Assembly: GCF_009696005.1 (NCBI RefSeq)
Contig: NZ_VUMV01000006.1
Coordinates: 62,001 to 126,000, forward strand
Source: Bilifractor porci
Lineage (GTDB): Bacteria > Bacillota > Clostridia > Lachnospirales > Lachnospiraceae
Length of the DNA stretch: 64,000 nt
Direction: 5' to 3'
Positions 41,862 to 50,470 of the stretch are shown one piece after another. The position numbers and the translations under genes were made by a program. The first letter of the stretch is position 1. Each line of letters begins with the position of its first letter. The notes under the pieces were generated by a model. That model had not been told where the DNA came from and made no database searches. It saw only the letters and a program-made list of their open reading frames with translations.

Positions 41862-44063
41862 ATGGCAGAGCAAAAGCCTGAAAAAATAAAATATATTATC
41901 GATGTGATCCGCTGTGAAGATCATATGATAGAGGTGAACGGCTGGGGATACGCGCTGTATTCCGGCACGGAAAACGGTCAGCCGGATATCCGGCCTCTTT
42001 ACTGGACGGTTTCGGACGGAAAAGGCCGGACAATAGAGGTGACCGCATCCAGAAAATACCGGGCAGATGCCCTCCGCACGATTACGGATCAGCCTTGTGA
42101 TACAGAGGTGGGGTTTCAGATTATCTGGAAAAGCACGGACAGTCTTCGCTATGAGATCTGCTTTTCGGATCAGAACCGGGCAGAGAAGCAGAAATACATC
42201 CTGAACATCCGGGATCTGGAGCTGATCCAGCGGGAGGAAACCCTTCATTTTGAGGGGATTTCTGAAATGCTCCGCCACATGAACAGAACCATGCTGGGGG
42301 ATGACTTTCATTTTTTGCTGCGCAGAGGTCCGCGGGAGTATTATCGCCTGCTTAAGAAGCGCTGCGCCAGAAAAACTGCGCCGGAATACAAGAAATGGCG
42401 AAAACGGCACAGCCCTTCTGCTGTGGAGTTGGAGAGGCAGCGGAACAATGACTTTCTGTTTCGCCCGAAGATCAGCATTGTGGTTCCGGTTTACCGGACA
42501 CCCAAAAAGTATCTGAATGAGCTGATCGCATCGGTGCGCAGACAGACCTACGCCGAGTGGCAGTTGTGCCTGGCGGACGGCAGTGGTCCGGAGGACGGCG
42601 GAAAGACCGCGGCTCTCCTGAAAAAATGGGAGAAAAAGGATGCGCGCATCCGGGTGAAAATTCTCCCGGAGAATCTGGGAATTGCCGGGAATACCAATGA
42701 GGCGATGGCAATGGCGGACGGTGATTATGTGGCGCTGGCAGACCATGACGACCTGCTTTCCCCGGATGCCCTTTACGAGATTGCGGCAGCACTGCAGACA
42801 GACGCGCCGGAGATTCTGTACTCCGACGAAGATAAGGTCAGTATGGACTCAAAAATATACTTTGAGCCGAATTTCAAACCGGACTTCAGTATGGACTATC
42901 TCTGCAGCGTGAATTATATCTGTCATCTTTTTGTGTTCCGGAGGGATTTCTTTGACAGGTTTGGAGGCTTCCGGACAGAGTACGACGGTGCGCAGGATCA
43001 CGACCTGATCCTCCGGTATACCGAGCAGGCGGAACGCATCAGGCACATTCCGAAAATCCTGTATCACTGGCGCAGCCACCTGAAGTCCACGGCGGAAAAC
43101 CCGGAGAGTAAGCTTTATGCGTTTGATAACGGGGCAAAAGCGGTGGAAGCGCACTGGAAACGCGCCGGAATCCCGGCGACGGTTACAAGAACGGAATTTT
43201 ACGGGATCTACCGCACGGCCTATCATTGGGACAGACAGCCCCGAGTTTCCATCCTTGTTCCCAATAAGGATCATGCGGAGGATCTGAAGCGGTGCATCGA
43301 TTCCGTGGAGCAGAAATCGACATATCGGAATTTTGAGTGGATCGTTATAGAAAATAACAGCACGGAGCCGGAAACATTTTCCCTTTACAAAGAGCTGGAA
43401 AAAAGAGAGAATGTCCGGATCGTTACCTATCAGGGCGGCTTTAATTATTCCAGAATTAATAACTTCGGCGTATCCTACGCCGACGGGGGGTATCTGCTGT
43501 TTCTGAACAATGACACGGAGCTGATCAGTCCGGATTCTCTGTCAGAGATGGTGAGTGTTTGTATGCGTCCGGAGGTTGGCGCGGTCGGGGCAAAGCTGCT
43601 CTATCCGGATTCTTCTATTCAGCACGCGGGGGTGATCGTCGGGTTCGGGGGAATCGCGGGCCACGCTTTTGCCGGACAGCCGGGAGAATTTCCGGGATAC
43701 TGCGGGAGAATCGCCTCGGTTCAGGACTACAGCGCCGTAACGGCTGCCTGCATGATGACATCCAGAGAGGAGTTTCTGTCCGTGGGAGGCTTTACAGAAC
43801 AATTAGAAGTGGCCTTTAATGATATAGATTTCTGTCTGAAACTTAGAGAAAAGAAAAAACATATTATCTACGATCCATATGTGGTTTTTTATCATTACGA
43901 ATCCAAATCCAGAGGCGCGGAGGATTCACCGGAAAAATTAAAACGGTTCCGTGGGGAGGTGGAGTATTTTGAGAAAAACTGGAAGGACATTTTGGAAAAC
44001 GGAGATCCTTTCTATAATCCGAACCTGTCTCTTCACAGGCCGGATTTTACGCTGTCATCCTGA
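41862..44063 (+). CDS. Tandem-domain GT2 glycosyltransferase with N-terminal beta module
   Basis: The 733-residue cytosolic protein starts with a beta-rich module of about 130 residues (VIRCEDHMIEVNGWGYAL). A linker leads to two GT2 domains. The first (from about 200) has ISIVVPVYRTPKKY, a PENLGIAGNTNEA turn and ADHDDLLSPDALYE with the DxD site. The second (from about 460) has VSILVPNKDHAED, LFLNNDTELISPD and FNDIDFCLKLREK. Both seem complete, so the protein can make two linkages. It is the first of three such enzymes in a row, as in rhamnan-type backbone synthesis. The rml genes suggest dTDP-rhamnose as donor. Confidence 0.86.
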   Translation: MAEQKPEKIKYIIDVIRCEDHMIEVNGWGYALYSGTENGQPDIRPLYWTVSDGKGRTIEVTASRKYRADALRTITDQPCDTEVGFQIIWKSTDSLRYEICFSDQNRAEKQKYILNIRDLELIQREETLHFEGISEMLRHMNRTMLGDDFHFLLRRGPREYYRLLKKRCARKTAPEYKKWRKRHSPSAVELERQRNNDFLFRPKISIVVPVYRTPKKYLNELIASVRRQTYAEWQLCLADGSGPEDGGKTAALLKKWEKKDARIRVKILPENLGIAGNTNEAMAMADGDYVALADHDDLLSPDALYEIAAALQTDAPEILYSDEDKVSMDSKIYFEPNFKPDFSMDYLCSVNYICHLFVFRRDFFDRFGGFRTEYDGAQDHDLILRYTEQAERIRHIPKILYHWRSHLKSTAENPESKLYAFDNGAKAVEAHWKRAGIPATVTRTEFYGIYRTAYHWDRQPRVSILVPNKDHAEDLKRCIDSVEQKSTYRNFEWIVIENNSTEPETFSLYKELEKRENVRIVTYQGGFNYSRINNFGVSYADGGYLLFLNNDTELISPDSLSEMVSVCMRPEVGAVGAKLLYPDSSIQHAGVIVGFGGIAGHAFAGQPGEFPGYCGRIASVQDYSAVTAACMMTSREEFLSVGGFTEQLEVAFNDIDFCLKLREKKKHIIYDPYVVFYHYESKSRGAEDSPEKLKRFRGEVEYFEKNWKDILENGDPFYNPNLSLHRPDFTLSS

Positions 44064-44119
44064 GGAACTTCAGTGCAGCCAAAAATGTCTGAGATCCGCG
44101 GGAAGTTGAGGAATAAAAG

Positions 44120-46645
44120 TTGGCAAATGTCAAATTTGAAATAGAGACAATAAGAAGAAGCATACAGAAGGAAAATGTTCTGCTGTGTTGGGGCTTTTTT
44201 TCCGGGACAGAGGCTCCGGTGGAGCAGCTCTGCGGGTGCCTGGAGGTGCTGGCGGACGGACACCTGACCGGTGCGGACATCTCGGTTCTGGACAGCCTTG
44301 CCGTGCAGCGTTACTATGCGGGAAAGGGGATTCCGGCAGAAAAAAGAGTGCTTGTGCAGGCGGAACTCCCGGAAAAATTTGCCATGGTCAATCTGGTACT
44401 CCGGATTCCGGTCGGCGACCAGCCGGATGAGATTCTTCTGAAGTCCGTCTCGGCGGAAGACTGGGGGAAAATGCCGTTCCGTCCCCTGCAGTGTGTGCTA
44501 GACAGCATGAAAGAGACGGAGACGGGTTACCGGCTGCAGGGGTGGACTGCCTGCAGGGAGCCTGTGGAGATTCATCTGAAGGACGGAAAGGGAATTACCC
44601 TGTCCTGTCTTTCGGAGCGGGTGTACCGGCCGGATGTCCTGCTCTCTTTTCCGGAACTCCCGGAAGGAGAAAGCTGCGGCTTTATCCTTCAGCTCAGTCA
44701 GAAAAACATCATTTACCCCCTGAGAATAGAAGTGCAGGGCAGGCAGGACAGCCTTGTGTACAAGATCGGCAAAAAGCAGGCGGAACATTATCTGTCAGGC
44801 ATGAACGGAGGCGTTCTGGGGACAGCAGAGGATCTTCTCCACAGAGGGGTGGAAATGATCCGCAGCCAGGGAGTATCGGCATTTCTGCACAGGGCCAAGG
44901 ACCAGCTGACAGGAAAAAAATCCATAACGCCTTACCAGACATGGATCGATACGTGTGAGAAAAGGCCGGAACCGGATCCGGAGGATACAAGGGCGATTAT
45001 CGATATCACCGGGGAGGCGGACCACCGGTACCGCTGCTCAGTCATTCTGCATGTGGATCAGCCGGATCCGGTGTACTGGAAAAAATTAGTGAAATCTCTG
45101 GAGGCACAGACAGGCAGAAACTGGGAACTGAAATGCTCCGGGGAACCCAATCACGTTTATGCGGCGGAGGACTGGTTCCAGGATCACCTGAGCAACCGCT
45201 ATCAGCTCCAGATCGGTGCCTGTACAGGGGAGATCGTTCTTCTGCTGCAGCAGAAAATGCTGCTTTCGCAGGATGCCGTCGCAGCAGTTTCCGGCGCTTT
45301 CCGGAGGGATCCGGAGCTTGGCGCCCTTTATTCCGACCATGATTCCATAGATTTCCGGACAGACCAGAGAAGCGATCCGGTATTCAAGCCGGATTTCAGC
45401 CCGGAATATCTCTGCAGCACGAATTATATCGGACAGATGCTTGCTGTCCGGAAGGACATTTATGATTCCTTCCGGAAACAGACGGATCCTCCCCGGCAGA
45501 CGCCTCTGGATCAGAGCTTTGCTTCTGCTCCCGCGGATGAAGGAACACTTTACGGGCAGATTTTCTGCTACACGGAAAAAGCAGGAAAGATCGGACATCT
45601 GCCATTTATCCTGTACCATTTGGAAAAGGAGGAGCCTAAGAAAAAAAAGGAGCAGGCACAGGCGGGCAGGGAAGAACTTCGGCGCAGCGAACTGGACCGG
45701 AGAGAGATGCAGGCGGTACAGGCTCATTACCGGGCGGTCAGGCTGCCCGGCGAAGTAAAAAAGACAGAGAAGCCGGGTGTTTTTCATACCGTCTGGCATT
45801 GGGCAGGAAAACCGGTCATTTCGATCCTGGTTCCGAACAAAGATCACGCGGAGGATCTGGTCAAGTGTGTCCGCTCCATCGAAGAGAAGTCACTGTACCG
45901 TCACTTTGAAATCCTCGTCCTGGAGAATAACAGCGTGGAGGATAGAACATTCAGTACCTATGACAAGCTGGAAGAACAGTATAAAAACCTTCACGTTCTG
46001 ACCTATAAGGATGTCTTTAATTTCTCCAAAATCAACAATTTCGGCGCGGAGCACGCGTCAGGGGAATATCTTCTTCTTCTGAATAATGATACAGAGATGA
46101 TTTCTCCGCACGCGCTGGAGGACATGCTGGGATACTGCCGGGTTCCCGGCGTCGGCGCTGTCGGGGGAAAATTATATTACGAGGACGGCACTATCCAGCA
46201 CTGCGGGGTGATTGTCGGATACGGCGGGTTTGCGGGACACTGTTTTATCGGGGAACCCGGCAGCATCGCCGGTTACGGAAACCGGGTGATTTCCGCTGTG
46301 GATTATTCCTCCGTGACGGGAGCCTGCCTGATGACTCCGGCCGCTGTCTATCGGGAGACCGGGGGCATGGATGAACAGTTCGTGGTGGCTCTGAACGATG
46401 TGGACTACTGCCTGCGCGTGCGGGAGACCGGACGCCGCGTGGTTTATGATCCGGCGGCGGAATTTATACACTATGAATCCAGATCCAGAGGACTGGATGA
46501 GGGGAATGCTGCCAGAGAGAAGAGGCTGCAGGGCGAAGTAAGCCGCTTCCGGAGCCGCTGGAAGGAGCTTCTGGATCGGGGAGATCCGTATTACAACCCG
46601 AACCTGAGCCTGATCGAACAGGATTTTTCCCTGAAGCATCTGTAA
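44120..46645 (+). CDS. Tandem-domain GT2 glycosyltransferase, first GT domain degenerate
   Basis: An 841-residue protein. The N-terminal 300 residues hold one or two beta-rich modules (GYRLQGWTACREPVEIHL). The first GT2-like domain (about 300-520) keeps the fold pattern (YLCSTNYIGQMLAV) but has lost the metal site: where its paralogs have ADHDD it reads TGEIVLLLQQ, so it is probably inactive. The second domain (from about 555) is intact with ISILVPNKDHAED, LLLLNNDTEMISPH and LNDVDYCLRVRET. The start is TTG with GAGGA seven bases upstream. It most likely adds one sugar, using the dead domain for acceptor binding. Confidence 0.82.
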   Translation: MANVKFEIETIRRSIQKENVLLCWGFFSGTEAPVEQLCGCLEVLADGHLTGADISVLDSLAVQRYYAGKGIPAEKRVLVQAELPEKFAMVNLVLRIPVGDQPDEILLKSVSAEDWGKMPFRPLQCVLDSMKETETGYRLQGWTACREPVEIHLKDGKGITLSCLSERVYRPDVLLSFPELPEGESCGFILQLSQKNIIYPLRIEVQGRQDSLVYKIGKKQAEHYLSGMNGGVLGTAEDLLHRGVEMIRSQGVSAFLHRAKDQLTGKKSITPYQTWIDTCEKRPEPDPEDTRAIIDITGEADHRYRCSVILHVDQPDPVYWKKLVKSLEAQTGRNWELKCSGEPNHVYAAEDWFQDHLSNRYQLQIGACTGEIVLLLQQKMLLSQDAVAAVSGAFRRDPELGALYSDHDSIDFRTDQRSDPVFKPDFSPEYLCSTNYIGQMLAVRKDIYDSFRKQTDPPRQTPLDQSFASAPADEGTLYGQIFCYTEKAGKIGHLPFILYHLEKEEPKKKKEQAQAGREELRRSELDRREMQAVQAHYRAVRLPGEVKKTEKPGVFHTVWHWAGKPVISILVPNKDHAEDLVKCVRSIEEKSLYRHFEILVLENNSVEDRTFSTYDKLEEQYKNLHVLTYKDVFNFSKINNFGAEHASGEYLLLLNNDTEMISPHALEDMLGYCRVPGVGAVGGKLYYEDGTIQHCGVIVGYGGFAGHCFIGEPGSIAGYGNRVISAVDYSSVTGACLMTPAAVYRETGGMDEQFVVALNDVDYCLRVRETGRRVVYDPAAEFIHYESRSRGLDEGNAAREKRLQGEVSRFRSRWKELLDRGDPYYNPNLSLIEQDFSLKHL

Positions 46646-46676
46646 ACATTCATAGAAACAGAATGGGTGAAAACAA

Positions 46677-48554
46677 ATGAATCTGGCAGGAAAAACACTG
46701 AAATATTTTCGCGAAAATGGAGCCAGGGATACTGTGCGCAAGGCACAGAACTGGTATCGTGTGCATTTTACCGAGGTGAATGACTATCAGGCATTCCTGC
46801 GCAGAAACCGGATCTCCCAGGCAGAGCTCAGAGACCAGAAAAAGGCGGTTTTTCGCAGAAACCTGAAGTTCAGCATCGTCGTCCCTCTTTACCGGACGCC
46901 GGAAAAATATCTGAGGGAGATGATCCGCTCCGTTCAGGAGCAGACCTATGGAAATTGGGAGCTCTGCCTAGCGGATGGAAGCGGGATTCAGACGCAGGAC
47001 GGCGGCGGGGGAAAAACGCAGCTGACAGACATTCTGAAGGAATACTCCGCGAGAGACAGCAGAATCCGGTTCCGCACCCTTCCGGAAAATCTGGGAATCG
47101 CCGGAAACTCCAACGCCGCGCTTGACATGGCGCAGGGAGATTATATTGTTCTGGCAGATCACGACGATACGCTCTCACCGGACGCCCTGTATGAGTGCGC
47201 GTCCGTGCTGGAGAACTATCCGGAAACAGAGCTGCTGTATTCCGATGAGGATAAAATCAGTTTCAGCGGGAAAAAGTATTTTGAGCCGAATTTCAAGCCG
47301 GATTTTAATCCGGATTATCTGTACGGAACCAACTATATCTGCCATCTTTTTGTATTCCGGAAAGATTTTTATGAGAGATTCGGAGGCTTCCGCCCGCAGT
47401 TTGACGGCGCACAGGATTATGACCTGATTCTGCGGTATACAGAGAAGACGGGGAATATCCGGCATATTCCGAAGGTTTTGTACCACTGGAGGAAGAATGA
47501 AGGATCCACAGCCGCGGATCCGGAGAAAAAACTGTATGCCTATGAACACGGGGCGCAGGCGCTGCAGGAGCACTGGGACCGGACGGGGATCCCCGCCAGG
47601 GTGGAGATGGGAGAGGTCTACGGTACCTACCACACCATCTATCAGTGGCCGGAGCTGAGCGGGCAAAAGCCGCTGGTTTCGATACTGGTTCCGAACAAGG
47701 ATCATGCCGAAGATCTGAAAAAATGTCTGGAGTCCGTGGAATCCCAATCTGTATACCAGAATCTGGAATGGATTATAGTAGAAAATAACAGCACAGAGCC
47801 GGAGACCTTTGCCCTGTACCGGGAACTGGAGAAGAAAAATAATGTACAGGTGCTTACCTGGGACGGGCCGTTCAATTACTCAGGAATCAATAACCTGGCG
47901 GCACGGGAGGCCGGAGGGGAATATCTTCTGCTGCTGAATAATGACATCATCCAGATACGCCCGGAATCCATTCAGGAGATGCTGGGAATCTGCATGCGGG
48001 ACGATGTGGCGGCGGTCGGGGCAAAACTGTATTATCCGGACGACACCATCCAGCACGCGGGGGTAGTGATCGGGGTAAAGGGAATTGCTGATCATGCCTT
48101 TAAGTATCTGCCTTCCAAGGTGGCCGGATACGGACTCCGCGCCATTACCACACAGGATTACAACGCGGTTACGGCTGCCTGCATGATGGTAAAGAGAAGG
48201 GATTTTGAAGAGGCCGGTGGACTGAATCCGGAATTCCGGGTGGCATTCAACGATATTGATTTCTGCCTGCGTCTGCGGAAAACCGGAAAGCTGGTGGTAT
48301 TTACGCCCTTTGCGGAGTTTTATCACTGCGAGTCAAAGTCCCGCGGCGCGGACGAGACCCCGGAGCACATCCTGCGCTTCCAGAAGGAGATCGACGCGTT
48401 TGTGGAGAGATACCGGGATCTTCTGGAAAAAGGAGACCCGTGGTACAATCCCAATCTGAATCTGCTGGCTGCGGATTTCAGCCTGAAAAAAGCAGATATA
48501 AAATGGGAACATCCGAAATATGACCTGTCGAAATTCGGCCTGAAAGAAAGCTGA
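46677..48554 (+). CDS. Tandem-domain GT2 glycosyltransferase
   Basis: A 625-residue protein with a short helical N-terminus (about 60 residues) and no beta module. The first GT2 domain has FSIVVPLYRTPEKY, ADHDDTLSPDALYE and FEPNFKPDFNPDYL. The second has VSILVPNKDHAED, LLLLNNDIIQIRPES and FNDIDFCLRLRK, where the usual NNDTE is changed to NNDII. Close similarity in the central parts shows that it arose by duplication with the two genes before it. It should add one or two residues of the repeating backbone. A 32-base overlap region and the following membrane genes suggest continuous transcription. Confidence 0.86.
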   Translation: MNLAGKTLKYFRENGARDTVRKAQNWYRVHFTEVNDYQAFLRRNRISQAELRDQKKAVFRRNLKFSIVVPLYRTPEKYLREMIRSVQEQTYGNWELCLADGSGIQTQDGGGGKTQLTDILKEYSARDSRIRFRTLPENLGIAGNSNAALDMAQGDYIVLADHDDTLSPDALYECASVLENYPETELLYSDEDKISFSGKKYFEPNFKPDFNPDYLYGTNYICHLFVFRKDFYERFGGFRPQFDGAQDYDLILRYTEKTGNIRHIPKVLYHWRKNEGSTAADPEKKLYAYEHGAQALQEHWDRTGIPARVEMGEVYGTYHTIYQWPELSGQKPLVSILVPNKDHAEDLKKCLESVESQSVYQNLEWIIVENNSTEPETFALYRELEKKNNVQVLTWDGPFNYSGINNLAAREAGGEYLLLLNNDIIQIRPESIQEMLGICMRDDVAAVGAKLYYPDDTIQHAGVVIGVKGIADHAFKYLPSKVAGYGLRAITTQDYNAVTAACMMVKRRDFEEAGGLNPEFRVAFNDIDFCLRLRKTGKLVVFTPFAEFYHCESKSRGADETPEHILRFQKEIDAFVERYRDLLEKGDPWYNPNLNLLAADFSLKKADIKWEHPKYDLSKFGLKES

Positions 48555-48607
48555 GAGAGTTTTTCTTTTGCCGAATGTTATTTTGTTCTTGAAATGAAGT
48601 GGGGAAA

Positions 48608-50470
48608 ATGAAAGAAAATACAACCGTTTGGAAAGTGTGGAATTCCGGTGACAGAAAAAAAAGAGTGCTGCTTGGGGCAGTACTGCTGCTCGTGCTGGCT
48701 GCGACTGCATTCCGGGTTTACCTGGCGTGGCGGGCGCCTTATGTATTTCAGACTATGGCGGATCATGACGATGCGCTGCAGGTAACACAGGCGGAATCTC
48801 TGATTCAGAGCAGATGGCTGGGGACATATGGTCAGCTGACGCTTTCTAAGGGGATTTCGTTTCCCGTCTTTCTTACTGTTTTGAACCGTCTGCATATTCC
48901 TTACGGAATGGGACTGGGATTCTTTATGGTGCTGACTTCCGCGTGTGTCATGACGTCTCTGCGCCCGGTCTTCGGAAATCTCTGGCTCAGGCTTGGCGGC
49001 TATGTGGCGCTGCTCTACAATCCGCTGGGGTTTTCCTCTCATCTGGCTCTGCGTATCTATCGCTCCTCTCTGACACCCTGGGCGTGTCTTCTTGTTCTTG
49101 CAGCCTTCACAGGTATCTTCCTGCGCAGGCGGGAGCCATTGCGATATCTGATTTTCTGGTCTCTTCTGGGAGTCGTCTCGCTTCCTTTCTTCTGGTATCT
49201 GCGGGAGGATTCCGTTTGGCTTGCGCCCTATGTCCTTCTGGCATCCCTGATCACCGCGCTAATCTGGATTTTCTGTATAAAAAGAAGAGGAGTTCCACTT
49301 CTGCTCAGCATACTCAGTCTGCTTCTTCCGTTTGGAAGTCTGTACGGAGTAAGAAAAGTGCAGGAAGCGGAAAATTTGAAGTGCTATCAGATCGCAGCGG
49401 TCAATGACCGCTCCGAAACGAATTTTGCGGTGGTCATGAATCTTCTGCATCACATTGATGACGGAACAGGGCGTATGGACCGGGTACGGGAACAGGATCA
49501 GGAATGGGTATCCAGAGAGGCCATGCAGCAGGCCGTTTCCGTCAGTCCGGCCCTGCAGGAGATCCGGGAGGAAATTCAGGACTACTGGGACGCCTGGGCC
49601 GGAGACAACGGTAGAATTGAAGGGGATATTGCCTCCTGGATGCTGCGGGATGCGGTTCGATCAGGCGGATATTATACGGATGGAGCGGCGGCAGATGCCT
49701 ATTATGGAACCGTCGCAGAGGAACTGGAGGAGGCTTTTCAGAACGGAAAGCTGAAGGAACGAAAGGCCGTGTATCTTTCTTCGCAGGCAAAAGGGTTCCG
49801 GACAAAGGATTTCACGGAGAGTATTCCTCTGACGTTTCAGACATTCTGGGAAGATGCTGTATGGACCTGGTGCACAGAGGAGGAAAATGTCTCTCAGGGT
49901 TCTCCGGAGCAGCTTCTTCTATGGGAGCGTGTTCTGCGAACAAACACGGTCTGGTCAGATACTGCGTTACAGAATCTAAAAGCGGATCCTAATCAGACAG
50001 AATATGGTCAGTTGAGAGAAGCGCTGAATAGTCAGATTGCGCAGAGGCAGAAAAGGGTAGCGTCCTTGGCCAATGGGATTTCGGAGGCCTGGAAAGTCCT
50101 GAGCGTGCCGTTGATGATTCTGGCGGTGCTCGGCTATCTGTGTACCATAGCCGGGATGATCAGAGACAGAAAGAGAGATCCGGAGAAACAATGGTTCTCC
50201 CTCTGGCTTGTCATGACCGGCGTGCTGCTCTCAGCCTGGCTGGACATCTATATGGTCTGCCTGTTCTCGCGCTGGCTGGTTGGCGGCTTTTCGGGAATCT
50301 TCTCGTTTTATGGCAATGTGGCGTATACGCTGATTGCGCTGCTGGAGATAATGGGCATCGGATGCCTGATACGCGCGGCAAGAGAAAAACTGGCGGACAG
50401 GAAAAAAACAGATCTCTCGGACAAAGGAGAAAAAAGGGATGAACCAATCCGATGCGAAAAAGATCAATAG
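48608..50470 (+). CDS. Polytopic membrane protein, possible GT-C glycosyltransferase
   Basis: A 620-residue protein with about ten predicted helices in two blocks (25-265 and 495-595) around a soluble, probably external domain rich in Trp, Glu and Asp. Just after the first helix lies TMADHDDALQVTQAE, an acidic cluster where GT-C enzymes carry their catalytic Asp. I find no further motif. I choose ATG 48608, four bases behind GTGGGG. The GTG at 48599 that opens the frame lies in that same ribosome site. It overlaps the YfhO-like gene by 32 bases. A role in adding side sugars outside the cell is inferred. Confidence 0.62.
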   Translation: MKENTTVWKVWNSGDRKKRVLLGAVLLLVLAATAFRVYLAWRAPYVFQTMADHDDALQVTQAESLIQSRWLGTYGQLTLSKGISFPVFLTVLNRLHIPYGMGLGFFMVLTSACVMTSLRPVFGNLWLRLGGYVALLYNPLGFSSHLALRIYRSSLTPWACLLVLAAFTGIFLRRREPLRYLIFWSLLGVVSLPFFWYLREDSVWLAPYVLLASLITALIWIFCIKRRGVPLLLSILSLLLPFGSLYGVRKVQEAENLKCYQIAAVNDRSETNFAVVMNLLHHIDDGTGRMDRVREQDQEWVSREAMQQAVSVSPALQEIREEIQDYWDAWAGDNGRIEGDIASWMLRDAVRSGGYYTDGAAADAYYGTVAEELEEAFQNGKLKERKAVYLSSQAKGFRTKDFTESIPLTFQTFWEDAVWTWCTEEENVSQGSPEQLLLWERVLRTNTVWSDTALQNLKADPNQTEYGQLREALNSQIAQRQKRVASLANGISEAWKVLSVPLMILAVLGYLCTIAGMIRDRKRDPEKQWFSLWLVMTGVLLSAWLDIYMVCLFSRWLVGGFSGIFSFYGNVAYTLIALLEIMGIGCLIRAAREKLADRKKTDLSDKGEKRDEPIRCEKDQ

